From: Pedobacter glucosidilyticus DSM 23534
Lineage (GTDB): Bacteria > Bacteroidota > Bacteroidia > Sphingobacteriales > Sphingobacteriaceae
Reading direction: 5' to 3'
Assembly: GCF_000425145.1 (NCBI RefSeq)
Contig: NZ_AULF01000010.1
Location: forward strand, 96,183-160,182
DNA length: 64,000 bases
Part shown: positions 37,615 to 46,230 of the stretch, piece by piece
Layout of the letters: each line of letters starts with the position of its first letter
How positions within the stretch are numbered: the stretch's first letter is position 1
Made by a program: the position numbers and the translations under genes
Notes under the pieces: generated by a model
Databases searched by the model: none
What the model saw: only the letters and a program-made list of their open reading frames with translations
Told to the model about the DNA's origin: nothing

Positions 37615-39198
37615 ATGACTAAACCCGTTCTAGGAATAATTGATTATTGTATCATTATTGCCGTTTTACTAATTACCCTCTATTTTGGTTTGCGCTATGC
37701 CAGAAACCAAAAAACTACCGAGGCTTATTTTTCTGCCAAGGGTAGGGTGCCATCTTGGGCTATAGGGATGTCTTTATTAGCAACCTTAATCAGTAGCGTT
37801 ACCTTTTTAGGCTATCCCGGCGAAGGTTTTTCTAATAACTGGATATTGCTAGTGCAAGGTTTAATGGTTCCAATTGTTTTGTTGGGCACCATTTGGTTTA
37901 TTGTGCCGCTGTACAGAAAGGTAATTGGCCTAAGTACTTATGAGTATTTCGAGAAGCGTTTTGGCTCTTTTGCCCGCTATTATAGCTCTATAGCTTTTGT
38001 TTTAAGGCAGTTTTCTGGTATGGGAACCGTGTTTTACCTCTTAGCCGTTGCGCTTTCTAGCATGACAGGTTTTAACACTTTTTGGGTAATTATAGTAGTT
38101 GGTTTAATCATCATCATTGTGAACCTATTGGGGGGTATAGAGGCTGTAATTTGGTTAGATGTTTTCCAAGGTTTTATGCTTTTTGCTAGTGGTATATTGG
38201 TTCTATTGGTGATTATCTTCTCTGTAAACGGTGGTTTATCAACCATTTGGGATGTAGCATCGGCCAATGGAAGAACAGGTTTTGGCCCTTATGATGTAGA
38301 TTTTACCCGACTTACTTTTATCGTTATGGCTATAAACGGGATGTTTTATGCCATTCAAAAGTATGGTACAGACCAAACCGTTATTCAAAGATATTTAACC
38401 GCTCGGTCAGATAAATCGGCAATAAAAGCTTCTTTATTAGGTATTTTATTAACGGTTCCTGTTTGGTCTTTGTTCATGTTCATTGGTACCGCCTTGTTTG
38501 TTTATTATCAACAACAAAGCCTTCCGGCAGATGTAAATGCTAATAGTGTATTCCCATATTTTATCATGACAGAGCTTCCTACTGGCGTAGTAGGTTTTAT
38601 TTTAGCCGCCATGATTTCTGCTGCTATTTGTAGCCTAAGTGCCGATTTAAACTCCTTGGCAGCTGTAGGTATAGAAGATTATTATAAAAAAATTCGTCCG
38701 GGTAAGATAGATAACGAATATTTATTAGCAAGCCGTTGGATGGTGGCCTTATCTGGTTTTATAGCTATAGGGATAGGCGCTATTTATATTAATGTAGGTG
38801 GCGAGGGTGTTTTAGGAATCATCTTTACCCTGTATGCAATTTTCTCTGGTGGTATTGTGGGGATATTTTTATTAGGTGTTTTCTCTGCTCGGGCAAATAG
38901 GCAAGGGGTAAATATTGCTATTTTAGTTTGCATCCTTTTCACCTCCTATGCTTTTTTAACCTCTACTAAAATTGGCTTAGGAGAAGAGAAATTCTTATTG
39001 TTAGATATGGGCCCTTATAATTTCACTCACGATAAATTAATGTTAGGCGTTTACAGTCACCTTATTGTGATAGGTGTAGGCTATATAGCAAGCTTATTTT
39101 TTCCTAAACCAATACTAGACCGTAATTTGCTTTACAGCGGATGGGTTGCCGGCAGGAGAGAAGAGAGAGCACAAAATCTGGCAAATAAAAATCAATAG
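37615..39198 (+). CDS. Sodium:solute symporter (SSS family)
   Basis: 527 residues with about 13-14 hydrophobic segments, starting DYCIIIAVLLITLYFGLRYA. The SSS pattern is seen in GMSLLATLISSVTFLGYPGEG, FVLRQFSGMG and SALSADLNSLAA-like CSLSADLNSLAAVGIEDYYK. It probably imports the monosaccharide acid released in the periplasm. SSS carriers are the usual Bacteroidota route for sialic acid, which supports a 2-keto-3-deoxy acid as substrate. Located 8 bp before the esterase gene. Confidence 0.9.
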   Translation: MTKPVLGIIDYCIIIAVLLITLYFGLRYARNQKTTEAYFSAKGRVPSWAIGMSLLATLISSVTFLGYPGEGFSNNWILLVQGLMVPIVLLGTIWFIVPLYRKVIGLSTYEYFEKRFGSFARYYSSIAFVLRQFSGMGTVFYLLAVALSSMTGFNTFWVIIVVGLIIIIVNLLGGIEAVIWLDVFQGFMLFASGILVLLVIIFSVNGGLSTIWDVASANGRTGFGPYDVDFTRLTFIVMAINGMFYAIQKYGTDQTVIQRYLTARSDKSAIKASLLGILLTVPVWSLFMFIGTALFVYYQQQSLPADVNANSVFPYFIMTELPTGVVGFILAAMISAAICSLSADLNSLAAVGIEDYYKKIRPGKIDNEYLLASRWMVALSGFIAIGIGAIYINVGGEGVLGIIFTLYAIFSGGIVGIFLLGVFSARANRQGVNIAILVCILFTSYAFLTSTKIGLGEEKFLLLDMGPYNFTHDKLMLGVYSHLIVIGVGYIASLFFPKPILDRNLLYSGWVAGRREERAQNLANKNQ

Positions 39199-39206
39199 GT
39201 TTCATC

Positions 39207-40583
39207 ATGAAAAAGATTCTTTTAATACTTCTTGTAGCTGCTTGTCATATGCTTTATGCACAGCAAGATAGCGACAATCAATACAAAAGGCCCTTAAAAG
39301 AGGTGATTTCAGAAATAGAAAGACGCTTTGACGTTAAAATAAAATACAGCGAAAACCAAGTTGTAAACAAATGGCTAAGCTATGCCGATTGGCGTTTTAG
39401 ACCTAGTTTAGAAGAAACTTTAGACAATATTTTTAAACCTTTAGACTTAAAACTCAATAAAGAAAAAGACAAAGTTTATAAGCTTAAAGAGTACGAGTAT
39501 TACCGTTGGGAAGTGCAAGACGGTTGGGGTAATTTAGACAGATTAGCTGCTTTATATAGCGATAAAACGTCTTGGGAAGCCCGTAGAGATTCTATTCGCC
39601 CACAACTTTATAAAGCACTAAAACTATCTCCCTTACCGGCATTACCTAAAAGTAAACCTATCCTTACACCACAAAGAGTGATGGATGGTTATACGGTAGA
39701 AAATATCGCTATAGAAATTATGCCGGGCTTATATGTAAATGGCTCTATTTATAAACCCTTGAAAATGAAGGGTAAAGTACCTGTTATTTTAAGTCCTGAT
39801 GGGCATTGGTTTGATCATCGCTTTAGAGCCGATTGCCAAATCCGTTGCGCAATGACGGCTAAAATGGGGGCCATCACCGTAAGCTATGATTTATTTGGCT
39901 GGGGCGAATCTGGCTTGCAATTTAAGTATGAAGATCATCGCAGAAGCCTAGCCCAAACCGTACAAACTTTAGGCGCTATCCGTTTGCTTGATTACCTCTT
40001 AACTTTAAAAGAAGCCGATAAAACAAGGGTAGGCATCTGCGGAGGTTCTGGCGGTGGCAGTCAAACTGTATTAATGGCCGCCATGGATCCAAGAATAAAT
40101 TTAAGCATCCCGGTAGTGTCTTTATCATCTTATTTTTATGGAGGTTGCCCTTGCGAAAGCGGTATGCCGGTACACCTTTGTGGCGGAGGAACCAATAATG
40201 TAGAGTTAGCAGCTATCACAGCGCCAAACCCACAACTGGTTATTTCTGATGGTGGAGATTGGACAGCCCATTTTCCTCAACATGATTATCCTTACCTCAA
40301 AAAAATGTATAGCTATTATGGTAAAGAGTCACAAATACAAAACGTTCATTTACCAGAAGATAAACACGATTTTGGTTTCTCTAAACGTAAAGCCGTTTAT
40401 GATTTTTTAATTGCTCAGTTTAAGCTGGATGCTAAAGCCGTTCAGGATAAAAATGGTAATTATGACGAGTCTACCTGCACCATAGAGAAGAAAGAAGCCT
40501 TGTATGTATTTGGTGATAAAGGCGAAAAACTTCCTAAAAATGCCATCATGGGTTATGAGCAGTTAGAAAAGCTTTTTAAATAA
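39207..40583 (+). CDS. Secreted alpha/beta-hydrolase (acetyl esterase-like) with an N-terminal STN-like domain
   Basis: 458 residues with a signal peptide (ending MLYAQ). Residues about 25-95 form a small alpha/beta domain (PLKEVISEIERRFDVKIKYS...LEETLDNIFKPLDLKL) resembling the STN domain of TonB-dependent transducers and secretins. Residues about 150-430 are an alpha/beta-hydrolase fold with nucleophile S281 in GGSGG, GWGESG and a C-terminal histidine in DKHDFGFSKR. It resembles acetylxylan-esterase-type enzymes, so removal of acetyl groups from pectin is plausible. RG-II carries acetyl groups on aceric acid and methylfucose, and this could be one of the enzymes needed. The substrate is inference. 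Confidence 0.7.
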   Translation: MKKILLILLVAACHMLYAQQDSDNQYKRPLKEVISEIERRFDVKIKYSENQVVNKWLSYADWRFRPSLEETLDNIFKPLDLKLNKEKDKVYKLKEYEYYRWEVQDGWGNLDRLAALYSDKTSWEARRDSIRPQLYKALKLSPLPALPKSKPILTPQRVMDGYTVENIAIEIMPGLYVNGSIYKPLKMKGKVPVILSPDGHWFDHRFRADCQIRCAMTAKMGAITVSYDLFGWGESGLQFKYEDHRRSLAQTVQTLGAIRLLDYLLTLKEADKTRVGICGGSGGGSQTVLMAAMDPRINLSIPVVSLSSYFYGGCPCESGMPVHLCGGGTNNVELAAITAPNPQLVISDGGDWTAHFPQHDYPYLKKMYSYYGKESQIQNVHLPEDKHDFGFSKRKAVYDFLIAQFKLDAKAVQDKNGNYDESTCTIEKKEALYVFGDKGEKLPKNAIMGYEQLEKLFK

Positions 40584-40598
40584 TCATTCCAATCAAAT

Positions 40599-41489
40599 AT
40601 GTCTAATCGTCGTTATTTTATTACTCAGCTGGGTGTTTTGGCTGCTGCTGCCTGTATGCCTCAAAGGCTTTTGGCTTTCGCCGATGTACCAAAACAGCGT
40701 TATAAAATAGCGGTCATAGATTTGATGATTCTAAAACGCCAGAAAATTTCTGCATTTCAACTCGCCAAAGATATTGGCGCTGATGGTTTAGAGCTAGATA
40801 TGGGAGGCCTTGGCAACCGCGAAACTTTTGATAATAAACTTGCCGATGAAGCCACAAGAACAGCTTTTTTGGCGAAAGCTAAAGAATTGCAATTAGAAAT
40901 TTGCTCGCTTGCCATGACAGGTTTTTACGCACAATCTTTCGCTACCCGGCCAACCTATCAAAAAATGCTTCAAGATTGTATAGATACCATGCAAGCCATG
41001 CAGGTGAAAGTAGCTTTTTTACCATTGGGTGTACAAGGAGATTTGGTTAAAAACCCCGAGCTAAGACCCGCTATTGTAGAACGTTTAAAAGTTGCAGGTG
41101 CTATGGCTAAAAAGGCTGGTATTATCATCGGTATAGAAACATCATTAAGTGCTACAGAAGAGAAAAAGCTTTTAAAAGAAATTGGTTCTAAGCATATTCA
41201 AATCTATTTCAACTTTTCTAATCCGCTAAAAGCAGGTAGAGACTTGATAACAGAATTAAAAATCTTAGGTAAGAAACGCATTTGCCAAATCCATTGTACA
41301 GATGAAGATGGCGTTTGGCTACAAGATAATCCGCGTTTAAATATGTATAAAGTAAAAGAAACCTTAGATGCTATGGGCTGGCAAGGTTGGTTAGTGATAG
41401 AACGCTCCCGCGATGCCCGTTTCCCAACTAAAGTACTCGATAATTTCTCGGCCAATACCGCTTTTATGAAAAAGGTTTTTCAGTTATAA
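40599..41489 (+). CDS. Exported xylose-isomerase-like TIM-barrel protein
   Basis: 296 residues. The N-terminus NRRYFITQLGVLAAAACMP has a twin-arginine motif, so it may be exported folded through the Tat route. The rest is a sugar phosphate isomerase/epimerase-type TIM barrel with GADGLELDMG, IIGIETSLS, QIHCTDEDG and WLVIERS at the positions of metal ligands. One usual Asp is replaced by Asn in IYFNFSNPL. Activity is unknown. It is the last gene of the long operon, 15 bp after the esterase gene. Confidence 0.68.
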   Translation: MSNRRYFITQLGVLAAAACMPQRLLAFADVPKQRYKIAVIDLMILKRQKISAFQLAKDIGADGLELDMGGLGNRETFDNKLADEATRTAFLAKAKELQLEICSLAMTGFYAQSFATRPTYQKMLQDCIDTMQAMQVKVAFLPLGVQGDLVKNPELRPAIVERLKVAGAMAKKAGIIIGIETSLSATEEKKLLKEIGSKHIQIYFNFSNPLKAGRDLITELKILGKKRICQIHCTDEDGVWLQDNPRLNMYKVKETLDAMGWQGWLVIERSRDARFPTKVLDNFSANTAFMKKVFQL

Positions 41490-41590
41490 GTATAAAGTAC
41501 AGAGTATAAAGTTATAAGTATAAAGTACAGAGTAGAAAGTATAAAGATGCCTTAAAAAGTCAAAAGTAGAAAGTAAAAAGTAAAAAGAGC
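41490..41590 (+). repeat. Degenerate AGTATAAAGTA-type repeats after the long operon
   Basis: Several units of AGTATAAAGTACAGAGTA type in about 100 bp, the same family as at 23038-23125. A third shorter stretch at 42141-42172 precedes the second copy of the repeat described below. Confidence 0.65.
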
Positions 41591-41595
41591 CTAAA

Positions 41596-41912
41596 AAGTG
41601 GATAATCAGGAACTAACTTTAAATACTAAAAATAATCTCTCCTAAGAACGAATAATGGCCTATGAAGATTTGGAAGTGTAGGCAAATAAATCTTTTGCAA
41701 AAACTTTCCTTAAGCAGTATCGGAAAACAATCCAACGGGTGTTGTAAATTCTTTCATCGAGCAAAACCATTCACACCACTCAGGATTGTGGATAAAGATT
41801 TATTTAGACGGAACGACAAATATTCATCAGCCTTGAATTTTTGGGTACTTTTTTTTCAAGAAAAAAGTGCCTAGGGCTGGCCGCCTATGAGGCCGGAAAT
41901 ACTTGTGCGGAT
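41596..41912 (+). repeat. First copy (A) of a ~320-370 bp direct repeat
   Basis: Nearly identical to the block at 42178-42546, offset 583 bp over most of its length. It contains a 70-codon reading frame (41662-41874, MKIWKCRQIN...) and ends in an A/T inverted repeat (about 41847-41868) followed by a GGCC-rich stretch. The frame is probably not a gene. Intervening bases 41913-42177 contain a 10-bp perfect hairpin (GTTCCTTTTG 41967-41976, CAAAAGGAAC 41983-41992). Confidence 0.75.
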
Positions 41913-42177
41913 GCCATTTTAATCTTTAATGATAATCATTATTCGCCTATATCGCCGGCGAGGCTCGTTCCTTTTGCGGGACCAAAAGGAACCAAAAGTC
42001 CTGATCAATCCCGCAGGAGCCTTTGCCGCACAAGGCTTACCCACACTCAAAAACAGGGAGCGCTTATTTTTGCTTGTTTATGCTTATTGAAAGTTAGTGA
42101 AAGCTCGAACACAAAACCGCATGCGCTATAGACTTTGATTTAAGTATAAAGTCAAAAGTACAAAGTAAAAAGAACCT
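41913..42177 (+). other. 265-bp spacer between repeat copies, with a hairpin
   Basis: No gene is seen. It holds the 10-bp perfect stem at 41967-41992 with a 6-nt loop and, at its end, AGTATAAAGT-like repeats (42141-42172). Confidence 0.6.
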
Positions 42178-42546
42178 GAAAGTTGGATATTTAAGAACTG
42201 TCTTTAAATATAAAACTCATCTTGCCGAAGAACGAGGATGGCCTATGAAGATTTGGAAGTGTAGGCAAATAAATCTTTTGCAAAAACTTTCGTTAAGCAG
42301 TATCAGGAAACAATCCAACGGGTGTTGTAAATACTTTCATCAAGCAAAACCATTCACACCACTCAGGATTGTGGATAAAGATTTATTTAGACGAAACAAC
42401 AAATATTCATCAGCCTTGAATTATTCATTTTTTGTTTATTTTTTTCTTAGGTATTCATGAACTCGTTCCTCGTTTTTTGGGTACTTTTTTTTCAAGAAAA
42501 AAGTGCCTAGGGCTGGCCGCCTATGAGGCCGGAGAGCCTTGTGCGT
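42178..42546 (+). repeat. Second copy (B) of the direct repeat
   Basis: Copy B matches copy A through the 'MKIWKC' reading frame and again from GGGTACTTTT onwards; it has about 50 extra bases (about 42424-42480) inserted before that point. After it come about 260 bp without a gene up to the GH106 start at 42805, with a possible -7 element (TAAATTTG, 42727-42734) and a 13-bp palindrome (TTTGATAATCAAA, 42747-42759). Confidence 0.75.
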
Positions 42547-42804
42547 AATAGCCTAACAAGAAAAGAAAAAGCTACTACCCGGCTAGGCTTAGGAAGCCTT
42601 AAGCGAAAACACCATTTCCAAAAGCTTCGTATACGCTTTATCTTTAACACAATCACATCCAATCTTAAAGCTAACATCCTATAAAACAAAGAAAATATCT
42701 TACACGATAGACGCAGCTTTCTATACTAAATTTGAAAGATAAACCTTTTGATAATCAAATTTTATCATCGTACAGGTAAATCAATCATTTAAAAGAAAGA
42801 AAAC

Positions 42805-45800
42805 ATGACATTTAAAGCATATCATGCTTATTTAATTGCCTTTTTATTATGTTTCAGTTCTTTCATGGCTTTACAGGCGCAAACATTAGCTCCTCATATT
42901 CAAAAAATAAATCATGAAGCAAAACCTTGGGTGTTTTGGTATTGGATGCATGCATCTTTCTCTAAAGAAGGTATCACTGCCGATTTAAAAGCCATGAAAG
43001 AGGCTGGTATAGCCGGTGCTTATATTGCACCTATTAAAGGCAAAACCAACCCGCCTTTTTATGAGCCTGTGATAGAAACCTTAACACCAGCCTGGTGGGA
43101 TATTTTCAAATTTGCTTTAGAAGAAGCTAAACGATTTGATGTTCAAATAGCCCTTTTGCCTAATGATGGCTTCGCTACCGCAGGTGGCCCTTGGATAACG
43201 CCTCAGCTATCTATGCAAAAAGTGGTTTACAGCACCACAACTGTAAAGGGAGGTAGCTTGTTTAATACTGCTTTAAAACAGCCAGAAGCTTACCAAAATT
43301 ATTATCAAGATATAGCGGTTTTAGCTTTTCCAACGCCGGGTGGTAAAACACAAAGTACACAAGAAATAAAACCTTTCATAAGCACTAGTAATAGGCAAGA
43401 TGCCTCTTTTTTAATCGAAACGGGGCATAAAAAGAACTTTGGTAGTAATGAGCCTTGCTGGATACAATACGCTTTTGATAAACCTTTTCTTTGTCGTTCT
43501 ATTAAAATAAGCGTTAATAATTTCAATCATCAATCTAACAGATTATGGGTAGAGGTGAGTGATGATGGAAAAAACTTCAGAAGCTTAGGTCGTTTACAAG
43601 CTCCAAGAACGGGTTGGCTAGATTGGGATGCCCCAGTAACACACGAAATAGAGCCTGTAAGTGCAAAATATTTTAGGTTTGTGTACAACCCAGAAGGTAC
43701 AGAACCCGGTGCTGAAGATTTAGATGCTGCTAAATGGAAACAAAGCTTAAAAATTAACGGAATAGAGCTTTCATCATTACCAAAAATACATCAGTTTGAA
43801 GGTAAAAGTGGTTTGGTGTGGCGAGTAGGCGAACATACCAAAACCATTCCTGATGATTTAGCCATACCCATTGCAACAGTACTCAACATCAGCGATAAGC
43901 TAGACGCTAAAGGAAATTTAAAATGGACAGCGCCAAAAACACATGCCGAGTGGACAATCATTCGTATAGGGCATACTTCTACCGGACATAAGAACGAGAC
44001 CGCTGGTGCTGGTAAAGGTTTAGAAGTTGATAAGTTTAATCCCGAAGCAGTAAAACTACAGTTTGATAAATGGTATGGCGAGGCTTTACGTGTAGCTGGT
44101 GCTGATTTAGCCAAACAAGTATTAGGTGTTTTTCATGTAGATAGCTGGGAGTGTGGTAGCCAAAATTGGTCGCCAGTGTTTATGGCCGAGTTTCAGAAAA
44201 GGAGAGGTTATGACCCTACGTTGTTCTTGCCAACTTTGGCGGGTTTCCCTATAGCAAGCCCTGCAAAAGCAGAACAGTTTTTATACGATATGCGCAAAAC
44301 CATAGCCGAGCTGATGCATGATAATTTCTTTGTTACCCTTAAAAATCTAGCACAGCAGCATGGGGCCATTTTTACTGCCGAAACCACAGCTCCGGTAATG
44401 CTAGGCGATGGTTTAAAACATTTTGGTACGGTAGATGTGCCTATGGGCGAGTTTTGGGCTAAAAGTCCTTCTCATGATAAACCTAATGATATGCTAGATG
44501 CCATTTCTGGGGCGCATATTTATGGTAAAAATATCATTCAGGCAGAGGCTTTTACCACGGTAAGGATGGAGTGGGATGAGCACCCCGGAAATTTAAAAAC
44601 TTTGCAAGACAGAAATTATGCTTTAGGTGTAAATAAATTAGTTTATCATGTTTATGTACACAACCCTTGGTTAGATAGAAAACCTGGTATGACCTTAGAT
44701 GGCGTAGGTTTATACTTCCAAAGAGACCAAACTTGGTGGGAGCAAGGCAAAGAATGGGTTGCTTATGCAGAGCGTTGCCAATCTTTATTACAACAGGGTA
44801 AGCCAGTGGCAGATTTAGCTGTTTTTGTTGGCGAAGAATATCCCTCAAGAGCCATATTGCCAGACCGTTTGGTAAATACCTTACCGGGTATTTTTGGCGA
44901 TGAAAGAGTAGCTTCCGAAGCGCAAAGAATGGCTAATAAAGCTTTGCCTACACAAAAAGTAGCAGGTGTAACAACCTCGGCCAATATGGCCCAGCCAGAG
45001 CGTTGGATAAACCCTTTAAGAGGTTATGCTTATGACTCTTTCAATGCGGATGTTTTACAGTTGGCTAGCTTTAAAAATGGTAAAGTTGTGTTTGCTAGTG
45101 GTGCCGAGTATCGCATTTTGGTATTGCCCTTAAAACATCAGTTAAATCCTAACCAATATTATACAGAAACATCATTAGCTAAAATTTTAGAATTGGTAAA
45201 TGCAGGGGCACTATGTATCATCGGCGATAAGCCACAATTTAAAACAGGTTTAAAAGCTGATGAAAAGCTATTTAACCATGTAGTGGAAGCTATTTGGGGT
45301 GGTACTTTTGAAAATATTAAAGTGGCGGGAAGCTATTACGAGTTTAAAAATTCGGGTAATGGAAAATTCATTAAAGCTCCTTTTTTACCTCAAGATTTTA
45401 GCTTTTTAGGTGCTCATCAAGATGTTTTGGTAAAAGATGCTAATGGAAAAGAAGCTCCTGCAATAGCCTGGAATCATCGTAAAACCGAAACAAAAGACAT
45501 TTACTTTATTGCTAGCCAATTAGAAAAAGAAAGGAATTTAAGTTTTGCTTTCAGCATAAGCGATAAACAAGCTCGTTTATACGATGCTGTAAGCGATACC
45601 AATATTCCGTTAAAGCAATATCAAGTTAAAGATGGTTACACGCATATCTCTATAAAACTCCCGGCAAACGGTTCTTTATTTGTAATTTTTGAAGGATCTT
45701 CATCCCTAAAGGAAATAAATAAAGGCTTCAACTATATCCAATATCAAAACCTAAAAAATATTTCTACTGCATGGAAGGTTAAGTTTAACCAAAGCCACGG

Positions 45801-46230
45801 TGGCCCTGCAGAAAGCATCATGTTAGATAGCTTACAAGATTGGAGCACCCACAGCAATCCGCAAATTAAATACTATTCTGGTACGGCTACTTACAACAAT
45901 AGTTTTACACATAAAGCATCAAAAAACGAAGAAATATGGCTCGATTTAGGCGAAGTAGCCAACATTGCCAGTGTAAAAGTAAATGGTATAGATTGCGGTA
46001 TTGTTTGGACACCTCCGTACCGAGTAAATATCAGCAAGGCTTTAAAGAAAGGCCAAAATCAATTAGAAATTAAGGTAAGCAATACTTGGGCAAATCGGTT
46101 AATTGGCGACCAATTACTGCCAGAAGATAAAAGAATTACCAAAACAACAGCCCCTTTTAGGTTAGAAGGTAAAGCCTTAAATAAAGCAGGCTTATTGGGT
46201 ACTGTTTCTTTATTAAAAGTTATAGAATGA
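42805..46230 (+). CDS. GH106-like alpha-L-rhamnosidase, secreted
   Basis: 1141 residues with a signal peptide (ending ALQAQ). The N-terminal barrel starts KPWVFWYWMHASFSKEGI, TADLKAMKEAGIAGAYI, the characteristic GH106 opening. Large beta-rich inserts follow, and the C-terminus (IWLDLGEVANIASVKVNG, VSNTWANRLIGD) forms the jelly-roll seen at the end of these proteins. GH106 rhamnosidases act on RG-II (BT0986) and other rhamnosides. It overlaps the GH127 gene by 4 bp, so the two make one transcript. It lies beyond the repeat region, with its own likely promoter. Confidence 0.82.
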   Translation: MTFKAYHAYLIAFLLCFSSFMALQAQTLAPHIQKINHEAKPWVFWYWMHASFSKEGITADLKAMKEAGIAGAYIAPIKGKTNPPFYEPVIETLTPAWWDIFKFALEEAKRFDVQIALLPNDGFATAGGPWITPQLSMQKVVYSTTTVKGGSLFNTALKQPEAYQNYYQDIAVLAFPTPGGKTQSTQEIKPFISTSNRQDASFLIETGHKKNFGSNEPCWIQYAFDKPFLCRSIKISVNNFNHQSNRLWVEVSDDGKNFRSLGRLQAPRTGWLDWDAPVTHEIEPVSAKYFRFVYNPEGTEPGAEDLDAAKWKQSLKINGIELSSLPKIHQFEGKSGLVWRVGEHTKTIPDDLAIPIATVLNISDKLDAKGNLKWTAPKTHAEWTIIRIGHTSTGHKNETAGAGKGLEVDKFNPEAVKLQFDKWYGEALRVAGADLAKQVLGVFHVDSWECGSQNWSPVFMAEFQKRRGYDPTLFLPTLAGFPIASPAKAEQFLYDMRKTIAELMHDNFFVTLKNLAQQHGAIFTAETTAPVMLGDGLKHFGTVDVPMGEFWAKSPSHDKPNDMLDAISGAHIYGKNIIQAEAFTTVRMEWDEHPGNLKTLQDRNYALGVNKLVYHVYVHNPWLDRKPGMTLDGVGLYFQRDQTWWEQGKEWVAYAERCQSLLQQGKPVADLAVFVGEEYPSRAILPDRLVNTLPGIFGDERVASEAQRMANKALPTQKVAGVTTSANMAQPERWINPLRGYAYDSFNADVLQLASFKNGKVVFASGAEYRILVLPLKHQLNPNQYYTETSLAKILELVNAGALCIIGDKPQFKTGLKADEKLFNHVVEAIWGGTFENIKVAGSYYEFKNSGNGKFIKAPFLPQDFSFLGAHQDVLVKDANGKEAPAIAWNHRKTETKDIYFIASQLEKERNLSFAFSISDKQARLYDAVSDTNIPLKQYQVKDGYTHISIKLPANGSLFVIFEGSSSLKEINKGFNYIQYQNLKNISTAWKVKFNQSHGGPAESIMLDSLQDWSTHSNPQIKYYSGTATYNNSFTHKASKNEEIWLDLGEVANIASVKVNGIDCGIVWTPPYRVNISKALKKGQNQLEIKVSNTWANRLIGDQLLPEDKRITKTTAPFRLEGKALNKAGLLGTVSLLKVIE

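Noticed and set aside
41662..42460. Two similar ~70-codon frames as real genes
   Set aside because: They lie inside a repeat with no signal, motif or ribosome-site context, and the sequence between them is structured and non-coding.
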